From Microbacterium sp. SORGH_AS_0428 (GTDB taxonomy: Bacteria; Actinomycetota; Actinomycetes; Actinomycetales; Microbacteriaceae), in assembly GCF_031453615.1 (NCBI RefSeq), contig NZ_JAVIZT010000001.1, positions 2,232,001-2,296,000 on the forward strand: a stretch of DNA of 64,000 nt, given 5' to 3'. The position numbers and the translations under genes are program-made. Positions 39,049 to 46,809 of this stretch are shown in pieces (position 1 is the first letter of the stretch; each line of letters begins with the position of its first letter). Below the pieces are notes generated by a model that was given only the letters and a program-made list of their open reading frames with translations, had not been told where the DNA came from and made no database searches.

Positions 39049-40301
39049 GCCTCGATCGCGCGGAACGCCTCGTCGGCGATCTCGAGCGTCCGGGTGATGT
39101 CGGCGCTCGTGAGCGCCGCGTTGATGAAGTGGTTGTGGTGGGAGCTGAAGAAGGCTCCGCGCTGCACGCACTCGGCGATCCACCGCTGATGGAGCATGAG
39201 CGACTCGTCGTCGGCGAGTCGCAGGTAGAACAGGGCCGGCTCGCCGGAGGAGACGAGCGTCCGGCCGTGCGACGCGGCGACCTCGGTGAGTCCCGTCGTC
39301 AGTGTCGTGCCGAGCTCGCGGAACAGGGCGGGGGCATCGATCGCCTTGAGCTTCTCGATCGTCGCGATGCCGGCGGCGAAGGGCACCGCGCTCATCCAGT
39401 AGCTGCCGGTGTAGGTGATGCTCGACACCGCTTCGCGCAGGCTGTCCTTCCCGCACAGCGCCGACATGTTGTAGCCGTTCGCGATGGCCTTGCAGAAGCA
39501 GATGAGGTCCGCCTCGAAGCCGTAGAAGTGGTCGCTGCCGGCGAGGTCCAGTCGCCAGCCTGCGCGCACGTCGTCGACGACGAGCACGACGCCGTGCTCG
39601 TCGCAGAGCCGCCTCACCGCCTGCCAGTAGCCCCTGGCGGGCAGGGCGTTGTCGAAGAAGTTGCCGTGCTTGTACGGCTGGGCGATGAGCGCGGCGATCT
39701 CGCCCCGGTGCTCGGTGAACACCCGCCGCATGGCCTCGATGTCGTTCCACGGGACCTCGATGTTGCCCTGCACGTCGGTGTCGAGCACGCCGGGGTAGTC
39801 GAGCTTCTGGGTCCACGGCGCGACGCCGTGGTAGTACCCCTCGATGAAGACGATGCGTCGGCGGCCCGTCGCGGCGCGGGCGGTCATGATGGCCAGCGTC
39901 GTCGTGTCGCCGCCGTTCTTCGCGAAGAACGCCCAATCGGCGCTCGCGACGGTGTCCACCAGCAGCTCCGCCAGGTCGATCATCGTCGTCGAGGGGAGCG
40001 AGACCACGTCCTCCTTGCGCGCCTGCGCCTGGGCGGCGGCGGCCACATCCGCGTCGCCGTAGCCGAGCACGTTGGGACCGTAGCCGCACATGTAGTCGAT
40101 GTACTCGTTGCCGTCGACGTCCCAGAACCGGGTGCCTTCAGCACGCTCGGAGAACAACGGGTATGCCGATCGGGGAATGAAGCAGCCCTCGGAGGGGCCG
40201 AGGTGGCCGGGGACGCCGCCGGGGATGACCTTCACGGCCCGGGCGAACGCCTCGTTGCTCTTCGTGTAGCTGTAGACGGGGGTCAGGGTGGGGGTACTCA
40301 T
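39045..40301 (-). CDS. Class III aminotransferase (glutamate-1-semialdehyde aminomutase-like)
   Basis: 418 residues. PLP enzyme with PGGVPGHLGPSEG, WDVDGNEYIDYMCGYGPNVLG, VFIEGYYHGV, VVDDVRAGWRLDL and the Schiff-base Lys in CFCKAIANGYN. This pattern is the GSAM-like branch of class III aminotransferases; it is not the haem HemL because context is wholly different. A GTG at 40307 overlapping the upstream stop is an alternative start; CGGAG eight bases before ATG 40301 favours 40301. Confidence 0.85.
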   Translation of the reverse strand: MSTPTLTPVYSYTKSNEAFARAVKVIPGGVPGHLGPSEGCFIPRSAYPLFSERAEGTRFWDVDGNEYIDYMCGYGPNVLGYGDADVAAAAQAQARKEDVVSLPSTTMIDLAELLVDTVASADWAFFAKNGGDTTTLAIMTARAATGRRRIVFIEGYYHGVAPWTQKLDYPGVLDTDVQGNIEVPWNDIEAMRRVFTEHRGEIAALIAQPYKHGNFFDNALPARGYWQAVRRLCDEHGVVLVVDDVRAGWRLDLAGSDHFYGFEADLICFCKAIANGYNMSALCGKDSLREAVSSITYTGSYWMSAVPFAAGIATIEKLKAIDAPALFRELGTTLTTGLTEVAASHGRTLVSSGEPALFYLRLADDESLMLHQRWIAECVQRGAFFSSHHNHFINAALTSADITRTLEIADEAFRAIEA

Positions 40302-40303
40302 GA

Positions 40304-41071
40304 TCACGCTCCGAGGTAGGCGCCGACACGGTCGAGGATGCGGCTGGTGTTGTCGACGAGGGGGATGAAACCGCGCATGGCGAGCCTGCCGTCGCAGACG
40401 CAGGCCAGCGCACTGTCGCGGCCGCTGATCACACCACCGGCGACGTCGAGGTCGGCGAAGCGGAGGGCGGCGCGCGGCGGGTCGGACAGTTCGTCGTCGA
40501 GGCGGATGCGGTGGTTCTTCACCTCGAGGCGGTAGCGCAGCTCGTCGCCGATCTCGAGGTCGAGATCGCCGTCGGGCATGTGCGCGGCGGAGAAGCGCCC
40601 GCTGGTGTCCTCGTTTCCGACGACCGCGATCGCTCGTGCGGCGACCTCGAGGGTGAGTAGGGTGCTGCGGCGGCGGAACTCCGCATCCTCGAGGCGTTCG
40701 TCATCGGGCTTCAGGTAGACCCCGAGCAGATCCGTGAGCGGTGTGAACACACGCGTCAGGAACCGGATGCCGGCGGGGCCGGCGATCGGGATGGGCTGCG
40801 CGGTTCCGGCGATGACGGCGTTGAGATGTTCGACCGAACGGAACATCAGCGTCGGTCCGCGACCCTCGGACACCGGCGCGATGCCGTCCGGGGAGAATCG
40901 GTATCGCGTCACGGGGATCCCCGGTGCGACGAGCGACAGCGTCGTCGGCGCGGGCAGGGTTCCAAGGATGCGTCCGGCCTCGGGCACCAGCTCGACCAGG
41001 CGGGGAAGCGCCCCCAGCACGGCTCGCGCGTTGGTGAGCGCGAGCACGCGGGCATCGGTCTCAGTCAGCAT
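40304..41071 (-). CDS. Unknown protein, possible SCP2-like lipid/ligand-binding fold
   Basis: 255 residues, no membrane segment. C-terminal half alternates strand motifs ALRFADLDVAGGVISGRD and RLAMRGFIPLVDNTSRILDR, reminiscent of SCP2 sterol-carrier proteins, but the match is weak. It overlaps TetR by 11 bases and is closely followed by the aminotransferase. Role in the operon unknown. Confidence 0.6.
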   Translation of the reverse strand: MLTETDARVLALTNARAVLGALPRLVELVPEAGRILGTLPAPTTLSLVAPGIPVTRYRFSPDGIAPVSEGRGPTLMFRSVEHLNAVIAGTAQPIPIAGPAGIRFLTRVFTPLTDLLGVYLKPDDERLEDAEFRRRSTLLTLEVAARAIAVVGNEDTSGRFSAAHMPDGDLDLEIGDELRYRLEVKNHRIRLDDELSDPPRAALRFADLDVAGGVISGRDSALACVCDGRLAMRGFIPLVDNTSRILDRVGAYLGA

Positions 41072-41672
41072 CGGTGGTCTCCTTCACGGGGGTGGCGTAG
41101 GCGGCGAAGGCATCGGCGAGCAGGCGGATGTGGCGGCGTGCCGCATCCGAATCGCGCGTGCTGAGCCACGAGAGGGTGAGTCCGTCCAGGCAGCTCGCCA
41201 GCGACCACGCGAGATCGTCGAGCGGACGTGTCCAGGCGATGCCGGCGAGTTCGGCGGCGTACGAGAGGCTGGCGCGCGCCGCGACGCGGTAGGTGGCCCA
41301 CTGGCGCCCCACCGCCTCCGGATCGTGCCGCATGGCGTGCGTGGCGACGTCGAGCAGGGTCATCTCGCGCTGGGGCTCCGACTCGAGCAGCCGCAGGTAG
41401 GCGTCCAGCCCGCGCGCCAGCACCTCGGCGCAGGTCGCGTCGGTGTCGGCGTCCATCCACGCCGCGAGGCGCTCCTGCTCGGTGATGTGCTCGACGATGG
41501 CGGCGATCAGGTCGTCGCGCGAGGCGAACACGTAGTGGAATGCCCCCAGCGGCATATCGGCCTCGGCGACGATCGCGCGCGTCGTGGCCGCCGCCAGTCC
41601 CTCGCGCCCGATGACCCGCACGGCCGCGTCGAGTAGCTCGCTGCGGCGCTCCTCGAAGGAGAGCCGGCGCAT
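41061..41672 (-). CDS. TetR family transcriptional regulator
   Basis: 203 residues. The N-terminal helix-turn-helix is textbook TetR: RRSELLDAAVRVIGREGLAA then TTRAIVAEADMPLGAFHYVF. The ligand domain is diverged. It lies inside the operon it probably controls, sharing one base with the SDR stop (TGATG). A candidate operator is at 42510-42525. Confidence 0.9.
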   Translation of the reverse strand: MRRLSFEERRSELLDAAVRVIGREGLAAATTRAIVAEADMPLGAFHYVFASRDDLIAAIVEHITEQERLAAWMDADTDATCAEVLARGLDAYLRLLESEPQREMTLLDVATHAMRHDPEAVGRQWATYRVAARASLSYAAELAGIAWTRPLDDLAWSLASCLDGLTLSWLSTRDSDAARRHIRLLADAFAAYATPVKETTDAD

Positions 41673-42469
41673 CAGGCGCCCCTTCCCGCGCGCTCGGTCG
41701 CGGCGCGGCCGACCCTGAGCGTGAGCCGGCGCGGAGCGAGCTTGGCACCGATCGACTGGATCCGGTTGCCCCAGCCGACCGTGACGACGGGTCCGCGGCG
41801 GGCGTCGAGGGCTGCGAACGTCGCGTCGAGCACCTCGTCGATCGTGCCGACGCGGCCGACCTTGAACTGCTCGGAGCCGGAGGCCTCGAAGAACTCGGTC
41901 GCCGTCGGGCCCGGGCACACGGCGAGCACCCGCATCCGGGACCCGCGATTCTCCTCCCAGATCGACGCCGTGAGCGAGGTGAGGAACGCCTTGCACGCGC
42001 CGTACACGGCGAGGTTCGGGGTGGGCTGGTGACCGGCGATGCTGGAGACCATGAGCAGGATGCCGCCGTCGGCGGCGAGGAGGTCGGGCAGCAGCAGCCG
42101 CGTGAGCACGGTGGGTGCGATCACGTCGACCGCGATCTCCTGGGCGATCCGCGCGGGGTCCTCGCCGGCGAAGGCCCCGGCGGTGCCGAATCCGGCGCAG
42201 TTCACCAGCACCTCGGCCGTGAGGGAGCGCTCCGCGAGCGCCGCCGCGATCCGCGCGGGAGCGGCGGGATCGGTGAGGTCGGCGGGGATCACATCGACGT
42301 CACGGCCGTGCTGCGCGCGCAGCGCGGCGGCGAGCTCCTCGAGCCGGTCCGCTCGGCGGGCGATGAGCACGAGGTCGTGGCCGCGGGCGGCGAAGCGCTG
42401 CGCGTATCCGCGCCCGAGCCCCGAGCTCGCCCCCGTCACGACCGCCACGGGTCGTCGCGTCTCCTGCAT
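41672..42469 (-). CDS. Short-chain dehydrogenase/reductase
   Basis: 265 residues. Rossmann motif VVTGASSGLGRGYA (TGxxxGxG), NNAG variant VNCAGFG, catalytic Ser in MVSSIAGH and YxxxK as YGACK. Likely NADP-dependent by the following Arg-Arg (ARRADR). First gene of the five-gene operon; GGAGG ribosome site before ATG 42469. Substrate unknown. Confidence 0.9.
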   Translation of the reverse strand: MQETRRPVAVVTGASSGLGRGYAQRFAARGHDLVLIARRADRLEELAAALRAQHGRDVDVIPADLTDPAAPARIAAALAERSLTAEVLVNCAGFGTAGAFAGEDPARIAQEIAVDVIAPTVLTRLLLPDLLAADGGILLMVSSIAGHQPTPNLAVYGACKAFLTSLTASIWEENRGSRMRVLAVCPGPTATEFFEASGSEQFKVGRVGTIDEVLDATFAALDARRGPVVTVGWGNRIQSIGAKLAPRRLTLRVGRAATERAGRGA

Positions 42470-42483
42470 GTGAGCCTCCTCCG

Positions 42484-42503
42484 CAACTGCGCCTTCGCAG
42501 TTG
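42484..42503. promoter_or_regulatory. Inverted repeat in the SDR operon leader
   Basis: CAACTGCG and CGCAGTTG (42484-42491, 42496-42503) are perfect complements four bases apart, directly upstream of the SDR ribosome site. It could be an RNA hairpin or an operator. Confidence 0.5.
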
Positions 42504-42509
42504 GACGTT

Positions 42510-42525
42510 TGACCAAGTTGGTTCA
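42510..42525. promoter_or_regulatory. Candidate TetR operator upstream of the SDR operon
   Basis: TGACCAAGTTGGTTCA is an imperfect palindrome (TGA-CCAA/TTGG-TCA with one extra base) in an AT-richer patch of the leader. Position upstream of the operon encoding a TetR protein supports autoregulation. Confidence 0.45.
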
Positions 42526-42622
42526 TGAAAGCGCACGCACCCCGCGCAGGGCAAGCATTCGCCGCGATTCGCAGGTGGGGGAAACGCCGCCGTAATCTGC
42601 GGGCGTGTGGGAGGTACGCCAA

Positions 42623-42664
42623 CCGCCCCGCAGAACGAACGGGAGAGATCGTCCTGCGGGGCGG
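42623..42664 (-). terminator. Hairpin terminator after alanine dehydrogenase
   Basis: Perfect 11-bp arms 42623-42633 and 42654-42664 with a 20-base loop, 46 bases beyond the ald stop on the minus strand. Confidence 0.6.
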
Positions 42665-42709
42665 AGTCGTGCGACGGCGGATGCGAGGCGTCCTCGCATC
42701 CGGCCGACG

Positions 42710-43801
42710 TCAGGCGCGGGGCTTGTCGGGGAAGGCGGCGGCGACCCCCGCGTTCGCGATCCGGCCGTGGAGCGTGTTGAGCCCGAGCGCGAGGGCCGCG
42801 TCGTCGGCGAGCGCACGCTCCCAGCCCTTGTCGGCGAGGGCGAGGGCGTAGGGCAGCGTCGCATTGGTCAGGGCGGGGGTCGACGTGCCCGCCGCGGCGC
42901 CCGGCATGTTGGCGACGCACGAGAAGATCGTCGGGCCGACACGGAACGTCGGGTCGTCATGGGTCGTCGGGTGAGAGTCTTCGAAGCAGCCGCCCTGGTC
43001 GATGGCGATGTCCACGAGGACGCTGCCCGTCTTCATCCGTTCGACGATCTCGTGCGAGACGAGGTGCGGGGCCTTCGCCCCGGGGATGAGGACGGCGCCG
43101 ATGACGAGGTCCGCATCCAGCACCGTCCGCTCGATCTCGTACGCGCTGGATGCCACCGTGCGCACCGCGCCTCGATACAGGTCGTCGAGCTGACGCAGCC
43201 GCGGGATCGAGATGTCGAGCACGGTGACGTCCGCACCCAGCCCGACGGCCTGCGCGACCGCGTTGCTGCCGGCGATGCCGCCGCCGATGACCGCGACCTT
43301 CGCGGGGCGCACGCCGGGCACCCCGGCCAGCAGCACACCGCGGCCGCCCTGCGAGCCCAGGAGGTGGTAGCCGCCGCTCAGCACGGACAGACGCCCGGCC
43401 ACCTCGCTCATGGGGGCGAGCAGCGGGAGGGAGCGGTCGGGTAGCTGAACGGTCTCGTACGCGATCGCCGTCGTGCCCGCCGCGAGCAGCGCGTCGACGA
43501 GGTGCTCATCGGCCGCCAGGTGCAGGTAGGTGAAGAGGGTGAGATCGTCACGCAGGTAGCCGTACTCGGAGGCCACCGGCTCCTTGACCTTGAGCACGAG
43601 CTCGGCCGACCAGGCCTCGGCGACGTCGACGAGGCGAGCGCCCGCGGCGGCGAACTCCTCGTCGGTGATCGAGCTGCCGGTCCCGGCGCCGCTCTGCACG
43701 GCGACCTCGTGGCCGTGCCGCACCAGCTCGCGCACGCCGGCGGGCGTGGCGGCGACGCGATACTCGTGGTTCTTGACCTCGGCGGGGATTCCGATGCGCA
43801 T
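42710..43801 (-). CDS. ald: Alanine dehydrogenase
   Basis: 363 residues, matching the family length. [20 protein letters not shown] at the N-terminus, KVKEPV, TYLHLA with catalytic-region residues, [20 protein letters not shown] for NAD binding and [16 protein letters not shown] are all diagnostic. Interconverts L-alanine with pyruvate and ammonia. Divergent from an Lrp-family regulator with palindromes between them, the arrangement seen for aldR/ald. Confidence 0.96.
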   Translation of the reverse strand: MRIGIPAEVKNHEYRVAATPAGVRELVRHGHEVAVQSGAGTGSSITDEEFAAAGARLVDVAEAWSAELVLKVKEPVASEYGYLRDDLTLFTYLHLAADEHLVDALLAAGTTAIAYETVQLPDRSLPLLAPMSEVAGRLSVLSGGYHLLGSQGGRGVLLAGVPGVRPAKVAVIGGGIAGSNAVAQAVGLGADVTVLDISIPRLRQLDDLYRGAVRTVASSAYEIERTVLDADLVIGAVLIPGAKAPHLVSHEIVERMKTGSVLVDIAIDQGGCFEDSHPTTHDDPTFRVGPTIFSCVANMPGAAAGTSTPALTNATLPYALALADKGWERALADDAALALGLNTLHGRIANAGVAAAFPDKPRA

Positions 43802-43891
43802 GGGCGCCGTCCTTCGTGTCGATGTACCAGGATGTTCGTCTGGAGCGGGCCGAATCTAGAAGAAATGCGTGTCAGAATCACTACCTGACGA

Positions 43892-43929
43892 AGAGAATTC
43901 TCTGTGGTGAGATAATTCCGGATAATCTC
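43892..43929. promoter_or_regulatory. Palindromes between ald and the Lrp gene (candidate AldR/Lrp sites)
   Basis: AGAGAATTCTCT (43892-43903) is a perfect 12-bp palindrome. GAGAT...ATCTC flank an AT-rich centre at 43909-43929. The intergenic region (43802-43950) is far AT-richer than the window average, as expected for Lrp/AsnC binding. Confidence 0.6.
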
Positions 43930-43950
43930 CGGCCGGATGCGGGGTGGGGC

Positions 43951-44454
43951 ATGACGCAGGCGCAGAACCGACGGGCGGATCCGGTCGACGAGCGCATCCT
44001 CTGGGAGCTTCGTCGCGATGCATCCCAGACCAACGCGGCGCTCGCCGCACGGGTCGGGCTCTCGCCCTCGGCGACGCACGCGCGCGTGCGGGCCCTGCGG
44101 GAATCCGGAGCCCTCGGCTCGGCGCACGCCGACGTGGACTTCGCCGCGCTGGGTCTGCCGCTCCAGGCCATCGTCGCGGTGAAGCTCCGCGCGCAGGCGC
44201 GACCGGCGATCAAGACCTATGCCGAGAAGGTCTCGCGCCTCCCGAACGTCCTGAACCTCTTCTTCCTCGGTGGTCAGACAGACTTCCTCATCCACGTCGT
44301 CACGACCTCGCCCGAGCAGCTGCGCGACTTCGTCGCCACGCGCCTCAGCATGGATCCCGCGGTCGCCTCGACCGAGACCCAGATCGTGTTCGACTGGGTG
44401 CGTACCTCGGCTCGTGCGGCCGGCTTCGACGACATGCGCGGCCCCATCGGCTGA
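43951..44454 (+). CDS. Lrp/AsnC family transcriptional regulator (AldR-like)
   Basis: 167 residues. N-terminal helix-turn-helix VDERILWELRRDASQTNAAL then VGLSPSATHARVRALRESG, and a C-terminal RAM-like ligand domain. It most likely activates the divergent ald gene in response to alanine. ATG 43951 is chosen over an upstream in-frame ATG at 43816 because residues before MTQAQNRR lie across the palindromic regulatory region. Confidence 0.9.
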   Translation: MTQAQNRRADPVDERILWELRRDASQTNAALAARVGLSPSATHARVRALRESGALGSAHADVDFAALGLPLQAIVAVKLRAQARPAIKTYAEKVSRLPNVLNLFFLGGQTDFLIHVVTTSPEQLRDFVATRLSMDPAVASTETQIVFDWVRTSARAAGFDDMRGPIG

Positions 44455-44487
44455 CCCCGCCGCATCCCGTCCTCTTCGTGCCCTTCA

Positions 44488-44562
44488 CCCGCGAGACTGC
44501 ATTTCCCGCACGAGATCACGGGGTTTACCCGTGATCTCGTGACGAAGATGCAGTCTCGCGGG
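44488..44562. repeat. Two-tier nested inverted repeat
   Basis: Outer arms 44488-44502 and 44548-44562 (15 bp, perfect) enclose inner arms 44509-44522 and 44528-44541 (14 bp, perfect) around loop GTTTA. It lies between the convergent Lrp and TetR genes. It can serve as a bidirectional terminator, but its nested architecture resembles a REP-like element. Confidence 0.8.
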
Positions 44563-44621
44563 AAATGGATGGGGGCGGGGGCCGCGCCGCGGGAGCCGCG
44601 CCGGGCGCGTGGGGGCGGGGG

Positions 44622-45263
44622 TCAGGGCTGGAGGTAGCGGCGCAGCAGCAGGCGCAGCTCCTGCAGGGTCTGCTCCTGCGCGGCGGGCGGGACGGCGAAA
44701 GCGTCGTGCAGCACGGCGTCCGCGGCGAGGAACGCCACCCGCGCGCGGGCCGTCGCATCCGTCTCGTCGCGGGTCAGCCCGCTGGCATGGAGGAGGCGCG
44801 CGGCGGCCTCGGCCATCCGCTGTTTGTGGGCCGCCCGGTCCGCGTCGATCAGCCCGCCGGTCGAAGCGGTGCCGAGGGTGCGCACCACGTCGCGATCGCG
44901 GTAGATCTCGGCGACGGCGTCGATCACGTGGCCGACGGGGTCGGCGGGTGGCGTGCTCTCGCGTGTCAGGACGACCGCGTCCTCGAGCAGGGCCTCGAGC
45001 CGTGCGTGGTACTCGGCGACCAGCGCGCGCACGATCGCGTCGCGATCGGGGAGGTACTGATACAGCGCGCCCACGCTGACTCCCGCGGCCTCAGCGACGC
45101 GGGGGAGAGTCAGTGCAGCGACGCCCTCTCGTGCCACGAGCGCGGATGCGGCCGCCAGTGCACGCGCCACCTTCTCGCGCGAGCGCTGCTGGCGCGGCGC
45201 ACGGTGCAGCGGGATGCGGTCCCAGTCGGGCTCCGTCGCTGCGAGAGGTGTCACGGCCGCCAT
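44622..45263 (-). CDS. TetR family transcriptional regulator
   Basis: 213 residues. TetR helix-turn-helix: RSREKVARALAAASALVARE then LTLPRVAEAAGVSVGALYQYL. It is divergent from the aldolase/kinase/dehydrogenase operon, and the shared intergenic region has a perfect palindromic operator overlapping the aldolase -35. It is probably the repressor of that operon. Confidence 0.92.
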   Translation of the reverse strand: MAAVTPLAATEPDWDRIPLHRAPRQQRSREKVARALAAASALVAREGVAALTLPRVAEAAGVSVGALYQYLPDRDAIVRALVAEYHARLEALLEDAVVLTRESTPPADPVGHVIDAVAEIYRDRDVVRTLGTASTGGLIDADRAAHKQRMAEAAARLLHASGLTRDETDATARARVAFLAADAVLHDAFAVPPAAQEQTLQELRLLLRRYLQP

Positions 45264-45274
45264 CCTTCCGCCAG

Positions 45275-45296
45275 AAACCAAACTTGACTTTGGTTT
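45275..45296. promoter_or_regulatory. Palindromic operator between TetR and the aldolase operon
   Basis: AAACCAAA (45275-45282) and TTTGGTTT (45289-45296) are perfect complements separated by CTTGAC. The site overlaps the -35 of the aldolase promoter and lies 12 bases from the TetR start, so one protein could repress both directions. Confidence 0.8.
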
Positions 45297-45313
45297 GTCC
45301 TCGCGGTCATGCT
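45284..45313 (+). promoter_or_regulatory. Promoter of the aldolase operon
   Basis: -35 TTGACT (45284-45289), 18-base spacer, -10 CATGCT (45308-45313), then six bases to ATG 45320: a leaderless start. The TetR-type palindrome covers the -35. Confidence 0.7.
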
Positions 45314-45319
45314 AGCGCC

Positions 45320-45994
45320 ATGACAACGACGTCAGACATCTCCGCCGCGCGCGTCGCGGTCGCCGACGCCTCCCGATCCCTCGCCGAAGCAGGCCTTCTC
45401 GTCGGCACGGCCGGCAACGTCAGCATGCGCGTGGGAGAGCTCGCCGCCGTGACGGCGACCGGCGCTGTGCTCGGCGAGCTCACCCCGGAACAGGTGACGA
45501 TCGTCACCCTCGACGGCGAGGTCGTCGAGGGTGACTGGGCACCCACATCCGAGACGGCTCTGCATCTGGGCGTGCTGCGGCACGCGCCCGCGGATCAGGT
45601 CGGCGCGGTGGTCCACACCCACGCGCCGATGGCGACGAGCCTCTCGCTCGTGCTCGACGAGGTGCCGGTCGTGCACTACCAGCAGCTGCTTCTGGGCGGA
45701 GCGCTGCGGGTGGCGCCCTTCCATCCGTTCGGCAGCGTCGAGCTCGCGCACGCCGTGGGGGCAGCGCTCGACGGTCGGCTCGCCGCGCTCATGGCGAACC
45801 ACGGTGCCGTCGCCCTCGGGCGCGACCTCGTGCACGCGGTCGAGAACGCGCTGCTGACGGAGTGGATCTGCGACCTGTACTGGCACGCGCGAGCGATCGG
45901 GCAGCCCCGGGCACTCGACGCCGCTGCGCAGCACGCGGTCGTCGAGGCCGCCACGCGTCGCGGATACGGCCAGCCGCAGCGGGCCGGACGATGA
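45320..45994 (+). CDS. Class II aldolase/adducin family protein
   Basis: 224 residues. Family signatures are LLVGTAGNVSMRV, SETALHLGVL, VVHTHAPMATSLS and MANHGAVALG; the His pair in HTH and the His of NHG are the expected zinc ligands. Related enzymes are fuculose-1-phosphate or rhamnulose-1-phosphate aldolase and ribulose-5-phosphate 4-epimerase. First gene of an operon with a kinase and GlpD-type dehydrogenase, so the likely substrate is a phosphorylated ketose or 5-deoxy-sugar. Confidence 0.88.
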   Translation: MTTTSDISAARVAVADASRSLAEAGLLVGTAGNVSMRVGELAAVTATGAVLGELTPEQVTIVTLDGEVVEGDWAPTSETALHLGVLRHAPADQVGAVVHTHAPMATSLSLVLDEVPVVHYQQLLLGGALRVAPFHPFGSVELAHAVGAALDGRLAALMANHGAVALGRDLVHAVENALLTEWICDLYWHARAIGQPRALDAAAQHAVVEAATRRGYGQPQRAGR

Positions 45995-46809
45995 GCGCCG
46001 TGGGCTCCCGACCGATCGCGCGCGGCCGGTCCGCCGAGGTCTTCGCCGACGGTGAGGACCGCGTCGTCAAGCTCGCCTTCCCCGGTGTCGACGCCGCCGA
46101 GGTCGCACAGGAGGTGGCCGCCTCCCGCCTCGCGCACGAGCTCGGCATCACCCCGGTGCGCTGCCACGGGGGTGTCGAGGTGGACGGACGCCACGGCATC
46201 GTGTTCGATCGCATCGACGGCATCCCGCTCACGGCCGTCGCCGAGCGCAACATCCTGCGCCTGCCCCAGGTGGGCAGCACGCTCGCGACCGAGCACCTGT
46301 TCGTCCACCGCGCGCACACCGACCGGTTGCCCGATGTGCGCGAGATCGCCGTCGCTCAGCTCGACACCCCCGCGCTCTCGGCCCTCACACCGGTCGAACG
46401 GGATGCGGTCGCCCGCCGCATCCGCGCGCTCCCCGCCGGCGATGCGGTGCTGCACCTGGACTTCCACCCGCAGAACGTGTTCGTGCTGGCCGAGCGGAAC
46501 GTCGTGATCGACTGGCAGACGGCGGTCGCAGGCCAGCCCGCGGCGGACGTCGCCCTCACCCGGCTGCTGTTTCGCGAGGCGGAGCTCTTCCCGGGAACAT
46601 CCGCGCCGATGCGCGTGGTCTACGGGGCGGTGCGCCGCATCCTGCTGCGCTTCTACCTGCGCTCGTACCTGCGTGCCGGCACCGTCAGCGTGGCCGACCT
46701 CGATCGGTGGGAGATCGCCGCGCGCGTGCTGCGGCTGGGGCTTCTCGACATCCCGTCCGAGCGCGCGCGCATGATCGCCGGCATCCGCGCAGACCTGGCG
46801 GCGGTATGA
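45991..46809 (+). CDS. Aminoglycoside-phosphotransferase-family small-molecule kinase
   Basis: 272 residues. Catalytic loop VLHLDFHPQNVFV and metal-binding NVVIDWQTA are canonical APH-family motifs; the nucleotide Lys is in DRVVKLAFP. The family phosphorylates antibiotics, choline, homoserine, methylthioribose and sugars. ATGA overlap with the aldolase and the next gene shows a metabolic role rather than resistance; the substrate is probably a sugar or polyol. Confidence 0.85.
   Translation: MSAVGSRPIARGRSAEVFADGEDRVVKLAFPGVDAAEVAQEVAASRLAHELGITPVRCHGGVEVDGRHGIVFDRIDGIPLTAVAERNILRLPQVGSTLATEHLFVHRAHTDRLPDVREIAVAQLDTPALSALTPVERDAVARRIRALPAGDAVLHLDFHPQNVFVLAERNVVIDWQTAVAGQPAADVALTRLLFREAELFPGTSAPMRVVYGAVRRILLRFYLRSYLRAGTVSVADLDRWEIAARVLRLGLLDIPSERARMIAGIRADLAAV

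Noticed and set aside
39045..40301. Aminotransferase as haem biosynthesis HemL
   Set aside because: It lies with SDR, TetR and MFS genes and no other haem gene; the GSAM-like branch has many other functions.
39030..40319. 429-codon plus frame across the aminotransferase gene
   Set aside because: Shadow; the minus frame contains the PLP lysine motif and operon overlaps.
45991..46809. APH-family kinase as an aminoglycoside resistance gene
   Set aside because: It is translationally coupled to an aldolase and a dehydrogenase under a TetR-type operator, which fits metabolism; no resistance-type similarity can be claimed.
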